A stretch of 64,000 bases of DNA from Mauremys mutica (Eukaryota > Chordata > Testudines > Geoemydidae). Position numbers and translations under genes: made by a program. Numbering within the stretch: the stretch's first letter is position 1; each line of letters opens with the position of its first letter. A model generated the notes under the pieces. That model saw nothing but the letters and a program-made list of their open reading frames with translations. It ran no database searches and was not told the origin of the DNA. The DNA is taken from positions 147,073,012 to 147,137,011 of the forward strand of contig NC_059073.1 of assembly GCF_020497125.1 (NCBI RefSeq), read 5' to 3'. Of this stretch, positions 1 to 10,600 are shown one piece after another.

Positions 1-622
1 TGTTTCCGGCCCTCCCTGGTCTCACGCCTCTGGGCGGCATTCCTCTGTGCAATGGCCGCTGGCTCCCTAAACAGCTTTGAGGAGCAGTGGGTGCTGTCTG
101 GGGTTCTCTGCTTGGTGTCCCCCTCTGGATCCATAGTTTTGAACCTGTGACCTTCACTCCTGACCCTGTTTTTCATTAGTTGTCCCCTGTCTTCATTTGG
201 TTCCTGGGTCCAGTGGTCCCTCCTGCTAGGCTGGGGGAAGAAAAAAACAAACAAACCTAAATTCTCTGAATATTTTGTCTGTACTGGGTGTGCTCCAGCC
301 TAGGGCTGCAGGAATTCAGGACCTTCCCTGCAGCTGCTCCTCCCAGCAACTGTGGGCCATTGTAGCGCTAGGAACCAAACTTATAAGCAGGGAGACTGTC
401 TATCCTATGCTCTCTGTGCCCCTCCTACTGGTGTCCAGGCAGCCAGAAGAAAGAGCAGCAGCCTCAGGACAAGAACCAAACTGGGAGAGGGCAAGAGAGG
501 GAACAGATTGGGACAATAAGCCTTGCCGGGGTGGGAAGAGACTGGCGCTGGTGTGGAGCAGGGACTGAGACTAACTGGGCAAGGAAACTAGGACTGGGAG
601 CCTGGAATGGGTGAAGACTGAG

Positions 623-947
623 CAGGGGCGGCTCCAGGCCCCAGCATGCCAAGCGCGTGCTTGGGGCAGCATGCCGCAGGGGGCGCTCTGCCAGTCGCCG
701 GGAAGGCGGCAGGTGGCTCCAGTGGACCTCCCTCAGGCGTGCCTGTGGAGGGTCCGCTGGTCCCACAGCTTCGGTGGAGCATCCGCAGGTGTGCCTGCGG
801 GAGGTCCACCGGAGCTGCGGGACCAGCGGACCCTCTGCAGGCACGTCTGCAGGAGGTCCACTGGAGCCACGGGACCGGCGACCAGCAGAGCGCCCCCCGC
901 GGCGTGCCGCCCTGCTTGGGGCGGCGAAATTGCTAGAGCCGCCCCTG
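623..947. mobile_element. hAT-like palindromic non-autonomous element, family B, copy 1
   Basis: The ends are inverted: it opens with CAGGGGCGGCTC and closes with GAGCCGCCCCTG. It is flanked by a perfect 8-bp direct repeat AGACTGAG (615-622 and 948-955), the target-duplication length of hAT transposases. The interior consists of short GC-rich units on a GGTCCRCYGG-like theme in alternating orientation, so most of the element can fold on itself. It has no coding capacity. The GC-rich open frames crossing it on both strands are by-products of this structure. Confidence 0.85.
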
Positions 948-1224
948 AGACTGAGATTGGATGGACAGAGGACAAGAGGGCCTGGGTGAGGAAGGGGTCT
1001 GGGATGAGAAAGCAGGAACCAAGAACAAGGTGTGGAAACAGGACCAGGAACCAGGCCAGGTGGCAGGAACTTGCTCTCTGGGGTCTGGTCAGCACAGCAG
1101 GGCTAGCAACTAGGTGCTCAGACAAAGGGTGTGGTAGGAACAGGAAGCTTTATGCTGAGCTGGCCAGTCAAAAGTCTGTTGCTAGTCCAATAATCTCACT
1201 GCAGTTTCCTAGTTTGGCCTTACT

Positions 1225-1335
1225 GTATGGTGGCATAGTGGTTAAGGTTCTTATGCAGCAACCTCCAGGCCTGGGTTTGAGACCTACAGCAACTGACAAT
1301 AGGGCAGGTGCAAAGAGGTCAGGCATGGGTGAAAG
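1225..1335 (+). repeat. tRNA-like SINE head (MIR-like)
   Basis: The stretch carries A-box-like TAGTGGTTAAGG and B-box-like GGTTTGAGACC sequences about 30 bp apart, the arrangement of a tRNA-derived RNA polymerase III promoter. The tail is degraded, and it lies directly before a SINE of another family in the opposite orientation. Confidence 0.5.
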
Positions 1336-1339
1336 GAAC

Positions 1340-1516
1340 AGAATGTCAGGGTTAGAAGGGATCTCAGGAGGTATCTAGTCCAACCCCCTGCTCAAAGGGG
1401 GACTAAGCCCCAGACAGAGTTTTGCCCCAGATCCCTAAATGCCCCCCTCAAGGATTGAACTCACAACACTGGGTTTAGCAGGCCAAGGCTCAAACCACTG
1501 AGCTATCCCTCCCCCT
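1340..1516 (-). mobile_element. tRNA-derived SINE with CR1-like tail, copy 1
   Basis: Read on the - strand it starts with a tRNA-like head (TAGCTCAGTGGTTTGAG as A box, a TGTGAGTTCAATCC-like B box). It ends with the CR1-type 3' tail (GGTTGGACTAGAT, then a CCTTCYAACCCTGA-like end). A tRNA head fused to a CR1-like 3' end is the hallmark of the turtle Pol III SINE, which is mobilised by CR1 reverse transcriptase. Confidence 0.85.
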
Positions 1517-2289
1517 GAAAGGTCTGTGGCTCCTGGAGAAACTCCCTTGTAGAACCCATGAGTCTGAACATTCCTCTGCTGTTAGCAAATACCTGGGAAA
1601 CTCACAGGCAAGGTGTGTGTCTTGCTCCCTCTAATCAGTGGCTCCTCCACAGAGGGGAAGACAACTCACATTACAGCTGTCAGTTATTCCCTTACTTCAA
1701 GTGGCAGAGGTCTGTGCTGTGGATCTAAAGGCTCCAACCCTGCTGATGATCCATGGGGGTCTCAGTTTGGTTTTTGTGCTGGTATTTGCAGCAACATAGG
1801 GACTTAGCCACTAAAAACTGGTTTAAAGGGCCGTTAAGGTTACAAACTCAAGCATTCAAAAACTAGGAGATGCCAGAATTAAGGTTGCCAGTGCAACATC
1901 ATTCAGCTCCCTTATGTATATGCTTTAGGTCACCTGACCACCCACTACTTTTTCCAGAGGACCCCTGCCTTGTACTCTGCACAGGATGGATTGTGTTCCA
2001 GCAATGAATCAAGGCTGTGTAGTGAAGAGGCTGTTATCTCTAGGTCCCCCTGCCTTGTTTGTTGCAGGAGGTGGAAATTGTGTACCTATATATGAGCCTG
2101 GGAGGTGGTGGGAACTAAGCTCACTGAGGGGAAGGGGCCAATGGACCCCAGAGAAGTAATTGCAGGGGACAACAAATGAAAACATAGGGATGGCAGTGAG
2201 GGTCATAGGGTAAAAATAAGGCAACTGGAAGAGGACATTGAGGTGGGAAGTGTGTAGTAAATGAGGCAGGGGGTTGCAAGAAGAGAAAG

Positions 2290-2720
2290 GATGGTCTCAT
2301 GCCACCCTAGAGAACTGGCTTCTATCCCTGCCTCTGCCACAGCATTCCTATGTGATGCTGGGCAAGTCATATAAACCAGACTTTTCACATATGGTCCCTA
2401 ATTGTATACCTAATTTCTAGGCACTCAACTTGAGACCCTGGGGTCTGATTAGCAGAAGTGTTGAGCATTCACACTACAACTGGAGTCTCTGGGAGCTGTC
2501 CTCTGAGCATATCAAGTGCTATAAAAAGCTACATAGTCTGAAAACTCCGGCATCTAAGATTGGGCACCCTAAATTAGTGGATACTTGTGACCTCTATCAC
2601 TCTCTGCCTCCATTCTCCGTGTTTAAAATGGTGATAATACCACCCCTCACCTCTCGGGGCATTGTACAAATGAATGAATTAATGTTTGTAAAGCTCTCAG
2701 ATAGTATAGTGACAAGCACC
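2290..2720 (+). repeat. Decayed MIR-type SINE fragments
   Basis: The phrases CTGCCTCTGCCACAG, then TGATGCTGGGCAAGTCA, and later a TAAAATGGTGATAATAC segment match the MIR core order: tRNA head end, then the GTGACCTTGGGCAAGTCAC core, then TAAAATGGGGATAATA. The spacing is disrupted, so this is either two adjacent fragments or one interrupted copy. Confidence 0.5.
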
Positions 2721-3334
2721 GCAGAAATGCCCAGGAGGAAATTAATAATTCTGTGTTCAGAGCAGGGCGTGAATTGTCTGCATCAAATAAGGCCAATGGA
2801 AACATATTGAACAAAACAAAATATGATCTATCTGCTCATTCAGTGAGCACCGTCTGTCTTGTGCACTGAATAAAGTGAAGGTCTGTGAAAGAACAAGTGT
2901 TTGATCATATAATTAAAGACGATCAGAATGCAGGGTACATGGGGGGGTGCAAATGAAGGTTTCACAGGCAACCTTAGCTCTGGCACGTCCTAATTTTGGA
3001 ATGTTTGACTTTACACACACAAACTAATGATAGGTTATAATTAGACAGTACATTATTGGGGATGGGACTTAACAAACAGCAGAATGGAGAAGACATAACT
3101 TAATGAGTAATGACAACAAAGAGTGAGGGAGGCAACCCTGTCATATAATCCCATTCATACATTTATCAAGCTCCCTCTTCAAATTAGTTAGGTTGCTGGC
3201 CTCCATTACTTTTATTGGGAGGCTGTATCTGAACTTCCCTCCTCCGCTGGTTAGAAACCTTCTTCTCATTTCCAACCTGAATGTATTCATGGGCAGAGGA
3301 GGTTGCAATAATTTGCCAGGTGCAAATATCCAGG

Positions 3335-3592
3335 AAGGAGTAGAGTTCTTTAGTGTGATGCAGTCAAGAAACATAAACCTTAGGCTGAACTATCAGGAAA
3401 CTATCAGGAAACTTTCCTATCATTGGCTATGGAATAATTGCTCCGTAGGGATGTGGTGGAAATCCAATTGCCTGCCAGTTCTAAAACAAGCATGGATAAA
3501 ACACTAAAAGTTTTGGGACCGATGCTGCATTTGCAGGGTGACGGACTAGATGATTTAATAGACCTTTCCCAGTCCTAACGTCCATGATTATT
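3335..3592 (+). repeat. Old CR1 LINE 3' end fragment
   Basis: The sequence carries the typical CR1 3' sequence GGACTAGATGATTTAATAGACC followed by CAGTCCTAACGTCCATGATT. It is much more diverged than the CR1 copy at 54 kb, and its reading frame is broken. Confidence 0.6.
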
Positions 3593-5388
3593 TGCGATTT
3601 GTCTGGATCGAATCTACCTCTCCATTCCTGACCCACTTTATGTCACTTTTAAGACTGCAGTGCTGCCAAAAAAACCTGACACTTTTGTGACAGGCCTGAG
3701 AGCCTGAGAATGCCACTCTTCCACACAAAAAGGCCCCGTAAGAGAGGCAAAATGGGAAGTTAGGCCCTGGGGTCAGTTGTGTGGGGTTTTTGTTTGCAAC
3801 TGACTAGAGCTTTTTTTTTTTTTAAAAAAAATACTATCTTTCCACACATTCTAGTGTATTTCAGTGGCTGGACTGATCTGATACCACATGGGAATCCTGG
3901 CCAACATCCACAAAGGTGGGGAAAGTACACACTTGAACCCTTACTTACTGAGGTGCCAGCTGGAAAGGTGTTCTCATATAAAAGGTTCTCATCAACAGAA
4001 GTTAAAAACAAATTCTTCCCTCCGCCAAGCCCCAGTTACAAAGGGGGTGGCTGTAATTTGCTCCAGTCGATATAAATTAGGCGTGGCCTGTTAGCACAAG
4101 TGCAATTCTAAACTTTGCCCAGCCAAGGTGCTGCATTGGCAACTTTCCTAGAGCCTGCAGGACAGAGGTGGGGGAACCGGAACCAGAACCACACCTACAT
4201 ACTGCTAGCCACCCTCATTGCTAGTACTGAAGGCGTGGCCCTAGTGCTACGAGCCCCAACATGCAGCACTCCTTATGATCAGTGTGGTTTGGCTCATGGA
4301 GTTTTAGCATTTGCCATATACCACGTCTACCTCCATTATACCCAAGAGCCACATAGAATTACATGCAGTTATCATCTTAACACTAATAATAGTTAATGCC
4401 TAAAGATCCCAGTCAGTGACCAATGTTCCATTGAGCTAGTCATTGTACAGATACTTATTCCCTGCCCCAGCAAGCTTACAAGCTAGGTTGCAATAGAACA
4501 TAGCAGGTGGACAAAGAAAACAAAGTGGTGGGGAGAGCTTGATGGGCAAAGTAATGGTACCACAACCTTACCTCAGCACAGCAAAACAGTCATGGTGGCT
4601 CAACACCTCTAGCTGTTGTCCGCTGGGTACATTGTGGACATCATGGCAGAAGTGAATTTACTACATGACCTTTGGTTCTATCTTCCCCAGATCGGAGGAG
4701 AGGGTGCACAGCGCAGATAGGAATTTATTATTGTGAGGAAAATCCTGCCTTACATTTTGTTCTGAAAGGGGTGAGATTTGCAGTCATGCTGATTTCTTGT
4801 AATAGCGAAGTTGGGCCATTTGCTGAGAAAGTCCCATCACCTGTTCTCACAAGGGTCACCCTTGGCATTAACAGCTCCAGGTGTTACACACCGCTCAGAC
4901 AAGCTTGCCAAGGACTAGACTATGTAGACTACATCTTCCAGGGCAGATCACTTTGCAGTAGGACTTTAGCCTTTGTGGGTTGCACTTGCGTATCCAAGTT
5001 AGGTGGGACTTCGTAACAGACCCCTATGGGTCAGGCAAATTGGAACATTGCACACTTGGACCTATAATCTCTTTGCAGAGGTTTGTCTACACTAGCACTT
5101 TTGTTGGTCAGGGGTAAAAAACACTGCATGAGGCTGAAGCCTCTTTATTGATGGTTTGTGAGTGGCTGGGAGACCATTCATGTAACTCAGTTGGGTGTGG
5201 CCCTGCCTGTGGATGGTAAGTGCAGTGCCTATCAGAGGTTGTAGCTTGACATCAGCATCACAGTGTGAGGGACAGCCCAGGCTGGTGGATTTGGAGGGCA
5301 CAGCAGTCCCACAGTCCAGGTTTCACCCCGGGGACCCCCGTCACAGTGGGGTTCAGGGAAGAGGCACATAGTAGTAAGCCTTCCAATT

Positions 5389-6062
5389 TAAGGTGACCAG
5401 GTGTCCAATTTTCAACCCGAACACCCGGTCAAAAAGGAACCCTGGCAGCTCCGGGCAGCACCACCGACCAGACAGTTAAACGTCTGGTCGGCGGTGGTGA
5501 GGAGCTAAGGCAGACTAGTCCAGCTCCTAGGTGGGGGTCATGGGGCTCCACGTGCTGCCCCTGCCCCAAACACTGGCTCCACACTCCCATTGGCTGTGGC
5601 CGCCCCACCTAGGAGCCGGACCTGCTGGCCGCTTCCAGGGTGCAGTGCGGAGCCAGGACAGGCAGAGAGCCTGCCTTAGCCCTGCTGCGCCGTTGACTGG
5701 GAGCCATCAGAGGTAAGTCTGTGCCGAAACCCCAAGCCCCCTCCTGCACCCCAAACCGCTCATCCCCAGCCCCACCGAGCCCACACCCCCAGCCGTAGCC
5801 CTCACTCCCTCCTGCACCCCAACCCGCTGCCCCAGCCCAGAGCCCCCTCCCACACCCTGAACCCCTAATTTCTAGCCCCACCCAGAGCCCACACCCCCAG
5901 TTAGAGCCCTCACCTGCTCCTGCATCCCAACCCCAACCCCCTGCCCCAGCCCAGTGAAAGTGAGTGAGGGTGGGGGAGAAGTGAGCAGACGGCAGGGCCT
6001 CGGGGAAGGGGCAGACCTAAGGTGTTCGGTTTTGTGCAATTAGAAGGTTGGCAATCCTATTC
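5389..6062. mobile_element. DNA-transposon-like repeat with imperfect terminal inverted repeats
   Basis: The left end reads AAGGTGACCAGGTGTCC and continues to CCGAACACC. The reverse complement of the right end reads TAGGATTGCCAACCTTC and continues to CCGAACACC, so the ends are related imperfect inverted repeats. A small internal palindrome lies near 5460-5500, where GACCAGAC is followed by GTCTGGTC. The interior is C-rich and simple (many CCCCAGCCC-type runs). No coding capacity is visible and the superfamily is not determined. Confidence 0.5.
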
Positions 6063-6237
6063 CATTTATGTGTGTGATGGAGGAACACATATTGGGCAGA
6101 CCTACCTTTGTGTGAGTTTGGGCACCCTCCATCAAGAGTGGGTCATATTAGGGGAGAGGATACATACTAAAAGATGGGAGCCCCCTTCTGGGTGAGGGTG
6201 GCACATCTAATAAAAAGAAACTTGGCAACAGTGTGAT

Positions 6238-6320
6238 CCAGTAAGCAGAGCAACAAACTAGATACTAGGAGATCCATGTTCTACTCCTGACTTGACCATT
6301 GATCTTGGACAAGTCCCCTC
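6238..6320 (+). repeat. MIR-type SINE fragment
   Basis: It contains AGGAGATCCATGTTCTACTCC, which has the position and look of a tRNA-like B box, followed by CCATTGATCTTGGACAAGTC, a MIR-core-like sequence. Downstream, GTACAGCACTTGGCATAGTGGGG (about 6389-6411) resembles the 3' end of L2/MIR elements. Confidence 0.5.
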
Positions 6321-6539
6321 TCCTCCCATCCAGTCTTATTTATTTATTGTCAGCTCCCTAGGTTAGAAACTGTCTCTTACCATGTTTGTACAGCACTTGG
6401 CATAGTGGGGGCCTGATTCCAGCTGAGGCCTCTAGATGGTGTTACCATAATGTAAATAATAATAGTAAACAGAAATGTGCAAATGTCATTGTATTGCTCT
6501 GCCCCCACCCTTCATATGGCACTTGTCTTTCCCGAGAAG

Positions 6540-7160
6540 CTCAGTGAGGGCATAGACAAGGTGTGTCTTCTTTGGACACATACAGTGCCCAACACTATGG
6601 ACCCAGCATCTGAGAGAGGTGGAGAAGATGGGGGGTGCCCCATCCCATGGCAGCAGAGAGAAACGATGGGGGTTCAGTCCCCACTGTGGGAAGGAGGGGT
6701 GAGGGCATGGACTAGGTGTGTCTTCTTCAGACACGTACAGTGCCCAGCACTGTGGGCTCTGCACCTGAGAGAGGCCTCTGAGTGCTCAGGTAATGCAAGT
6801 ATGTAATAACTGTGTCGGGGTGGGACACCCACCTGTGAAGATGGGACGGTAACTTGGGGGCTGCCGCATACATGAGGTGATAGGTGTGGGGCCTCTGTAT
6901 GGAGGTGGGTAGGGCATATATCCGGGGGGGTGGGGCCTCTGTATGGGGGAGGAAGGTCACACCCACTGAGGCTGCAAGTTCCCCACCATGCAGACTGTGG
7001 GGCAGCTGCGGGTGTATCTGGGGGATGGGTGCATGCCCCCCTGAATGGGGGAGGGGTGTAGATGGGGGCCTTGGGGTTGCCCCAACACGAGGCAGCGGAG
7101 GAAGAAGATGGGGGTTCGGTCCCCGTTGCGGGAAGCAGGGGTGTATATGGGGGGGGGTGC
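6540..7160. repeat. Locally duplicated L2/MIR-end-like sequence
   Basis: The phrase AGGTGTGTCTTCTT followed by ACAGTGCCCA occurs at about 6558 and again at about 6714. A block around GATGGGGGTTCRGTCCCC occurs near 6665 and again near 7107. These are diverged tandem duplications of a repeat 3' end. Open frames across both strands here are low-complexity artefacts. Confidence 0.5.
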
Positions 7161-7266
7161 ACTGGTGCTCCCCTACGTGGGCAGCCGCAGAAGCGACTCG
7201 GCCCGGAACCCCCGTCTCCATTTTTTCTGAGCGCAAACAAACAAGTGGGGGGAAGGGGAGAGAATG

Positions 7267-7275
7267 GGCGGGAAA
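7267..7275 (-). promoter_or_regulatory. E2F-type site in the H2AZ2 promoter
   Basis: GGCGGGAAA is the reverse complement of TTTCCCGCC, an E2F consensus. It lies about 410 bp before the start codon, just upstream of the first inverted CCAAT box. Confidence 0.55.
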
Positions 7276-7683
7276 CTTTCTGTTCTTTCCATTGGCGGTG
7301 AGAGCAATCATTCGTGTAGCCCCGCCTTCCGAGGACGGTTTTGCTGCTACTATTGGCCAGTGGCCACGTCATTCTCCCATTCCTCCCTCCCACGCCGAGC
7401 CCCCTCGGCCGCACTTCCCTCGCCCCTGCGTGCCGTGTGCAAAGGAAAAACAGCCGTTAAACGGGCTGCGGGGCGGGGCCAGCCAGCCGAGGAGGCAAGA
7501 AGCGATGGCGGGATTGGTCGGGGCGGGAGGTTCAAACTAGCATGGGGCGGCCTGATTGGCTTGGAGCGGCCGCGGCAGGCCAGGCTCCCTCCTCGCGCTC
7601 AGGCGGTTTATTGTCTCGCGGCTCCTGAGGCGGCTCTAGCGCGGCGGAATCGGGACCGGACCTCACACGGCAGCGGCGGAACC

Positions 7684-7686
7684 ATG
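7684..7686 (+). CDS. H2AZ2: H2AZ2 coding exon 1 (start codon only)
   Basis: ATG is followed directly by a GTGAGG splice donor. The preceding GGAACC gives a good initiation context. Confidence 0.93.
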
Positions 7687-10600
7687 GTGAGGGGCGCGAG
7701 GGACGGGGCCGGCGGCCGACCCGGCCGGGCTCCTGTTGGCGGGAAGCGCCGGGTGCCTGCGCCCTCTGCCCAAGCGGCAGCGCTGAGAGCGGGCACCTGG
7801 CGCCCCGGGTCCCGCAGGCGGGGGGCGCCCCTGCCCTAGTTCCCGTGGCGGGGCCGCGCGGGGCCCCTGCCCGCAGTGGGGAGCGGGGCAGCCGAGCCAC
7901 CCCGGGTGCCTCGGCCCGCGATCGCCCCGGGACTCCTAAGCGGGCGAGTGGGGCCCGCGTCCCGCGGAAGCGTCTCCAAAGCAGCTGGGCCGGGCGCTGC
8001 CTGCGGCGGGCGGGTGAGAGTCCGGCCGGCGGGGGACGAGCGCGCTCCTGGCGCCGGCCCGGGACTCCCCAGGCAGCGGCTCTGCCCTCGGCTGTCAGAC
8101 CGCGCGGCGGGCTGCGTCACCCTCGGTGCCGCTGGCCCCCCTCGAGCCCCTGCAGCCGGCACTCGCGTTCCCGCCGCTTCAGCGGGCGGGGGCCGGGCGG
8201 GGAGGTGCCGGGCCTAAGCTCGCCGGTGACCCGCTGTGACCGCGCTGCTTCCCCGCTGGTAAAGTGGTAGCTGCCCCCTCCCTGCTGTAAGGGGGCTGTA
8301 GGAAGTAATCTGAAGATTTTCAAAACTGCAGGTGAGACGCAGGGAGTTCAAGGTAGACAAGAACCTTCGGCCAAGCTTATTTTTGTATCATCCTGTCCCC
8401 CCTGAGAGAGTAGCGATGTCTGCTCCCTTTGAAAGCTGGGGCTGCGCAGTGTATGTAAAGGCGAATGAATAATTGCACATCTGGAAGCCTGATCAGAGAG
8501 CGGAGTCAACTCAAGAGGGTGACTGCATTAAAAAAGTTTACTTGAGTCTCATATACATGTTATGGTTTTTCAAAAAGTTTGTTTTCTACCACAGGTGGCT
8601 GGGGTAGTAAATAGTTTGGTTGTAAATAGTCTTAAGGTAACTTCTCTGAAACTTTTTCTGGGTTGAGGTTCTTGGAGGTGTCTTCTGCAGTTAAGAATTG
8701 TCTCCCTTTACAGGAGTAGGTAATGCTAGAAAAGTCCAGTTATTTTTGTCTAAGGTAGTAAAACCCATGGGTCAGGGACCGTGTTTCCACTTAATGGATA
8801 GCACAAGCAGGATGTCATTGCTCAAAGTTATTAGACCACAGTATTCAAGTTTAATCTCTACACATGAGTTAAGATCTACTCTGTACTCCACTGAGACTCT
8901 TCTCACTGTCAAATTACAGTTCAGTGAGGGCTCTTAAAGACAGCTGTAACCCCATTGAGTAGTACAGAATCTGGAGGAATGAGTGCAGGATGGTGAGGGA
9001 AGGCTATTCTGTTGAGAACTTGTGACCTTGAATTTCAAACTCACAGAAACTACATCCATAAAATGGGGATAGTATTTCCAGCCTCACGGGAGTATTAACA
9101 TTAATGCTTATACAGGGTTTTGCACACTTATGGCAGGAATACCCAAACTTTGAACAAGATCACATTGGAAATTTGCAGAAGCTCGAGAACTGCACCTAGC
9201 TTGTATAGACTTATTTAAATAAAAAAATGCACGTATCCATATTTGCTTCTGTCTTGAGAACTGAAAATTCATTTTTTAATTCATTGCAGATTTAATCATC
9301 AATCAAAATAGTCACAAGGAGCTCTCTACAGGCTATATTTTATGGGCATTTTCCCTTTTGTGCATATGGCCTTTCCTGACCCAAAGCAAAGGGATGTAAT
9401 TGTAAGGGTTAAAGTAGGAGTGCTTTGCAAGATTTAAGAAATTATCCTTGAATAACTGTCTATGATAAGCTCATCTCCTAGTTCTTGGCAAATGATTAAC
9501 AAAACTGTATTATTAAATGCTGTCTCAAATTAAGTGAAGCACTGCTACTATATCATAAAGAAGCAATATTATCAACACAACATCAAGTTAAATGTAGCAG
9601 CATATTCTCGGAATATCTTCTAGTAGCATAATCGTGATGATAAATAGAATACAGGGATTTACCTGACTTAAATGCTTCTTTCCTTGGGGTGGCCACTGAT
9701 CTCTGGGAACCAGTGAATCTTTCCAGAAGTTGTGATATTTATTTGCCTAGTCTTTTATCTTGGACTTAATCCATATCATCAATAGGGTAAGAGAGCCCCA
9801 TAGTGTCACAAGACACAAATATTTATTGCACATCAAACTTCACCCACGGCAGTGCCTAAATAACAAAAGGAAGTTTAGAATGGTGGTTAGAAAAGACTGA
9901 ACATCTAGATTTATTGCTTAAGAAAACAACACTTAGTACTGAGACTCTTCCACTTCTTCAAAATGTATAAAAGCAGAAACAAAACACTCAAATGACTCGC
10001 TCTGAGACTTAAAATAGTTGTCATAAGATTAGGGCTAAAGTTTGATTGCTTTTTTTTCTCTCCCCCCTCCCCCTCCCTTTAAATGCTAGAATATGGCTGT
10101 GCAGGTAAAATGTGGAATCTACTAAGACAACACATAATAGTTGAAAATTCTTTTAAACCAAACTTTCTTGAGCTGAAGGGGGTAGGGAGGGGGGAGAAAG
10201 AGAGGGGACACAACACCACACTGTTCTCTCTGCTGAAACATCAGCTTCAGTCAGCAAACATTTCCAGAGTTGTGCTGAACAGTGATCCTGCACAGGAGAT
10301 GTTTAATTTAAACAATAAAACATATTACAACTATTAACATTGCAAGAAAAATGTAAATTTCTAAATCCAAAAGAGTCTTTTCACTCTCCTGAATAGGAAA
10401 ATATCATTAGTCCTCTTGAATTCCACCATCTAAGTACTTTAAATTAGCCTAATGGTAGTAATAGTCACTTATGCTTAGTACCCAGGTTACTTTCCAAGTC
10501 ATTGCTCCTGGGCTGTGGGTATGGTAACAGCAAGCTTGGCTTGTAACCTATACTAAAGGAAAATGCCAGTATAAAGAACTGTTTTAATTATAAAGTGTAA

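Larger units (their letters stand above)
1..7140. other. Intergenic region upstream of H2AZ2
   Basis: I see no protein-coding gene here. The longer open frames lie inside repeats or low-complexity sequence. The region holds a hAT-like foldback element, a tRNA-like SINE head, a CR1-tailed SINE, MIR pieces, an old CR1 end, a DNA-transposon-like repeat at about 5.4-6.06 kb and a locally duplicated stretch at about 6.54-7.16 kb. These are listed separately. The stretches 1-600, 1520-2280 and 3600-5080 hold nothing I can name. Confidence 0.6.
7140..8300 (+). promoter_or_regulatory. H2AZ2: CpG-island promoter of H2AZ2
   Basis: CpG density rises sharply relative to both flanks and covers the first exon. 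An E2F-type site, GGCGGGAAA, lies at 7267-7275. Inverted CCAAT boxes (ATTGG) lie at 7291, 7352, 7513 and 7555. A TATA-like TTTATTG lies at 7607-7613, about 70 bp before the start codon. Repeated CCAAT boxes (NF-Y) and E2F sites are common in promoters of proliferation-linked histone genes. The exact transcription start is not visible from sequence. Confidence 0.75.

Noticed and set aside
1440..1516. Possible tRNA gene (A and B box on the - strand)
   Set aside because: The boxes belong to the head of a SINE present at least three times in the window. No complete cloverleaf was found.
5531..5881. Possible small gene upstream of H2AZ2
   Set aside because: The frame lies in the C-rich interior of a repeat with imperfect inverted ends. 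It shows no motif and has no support.
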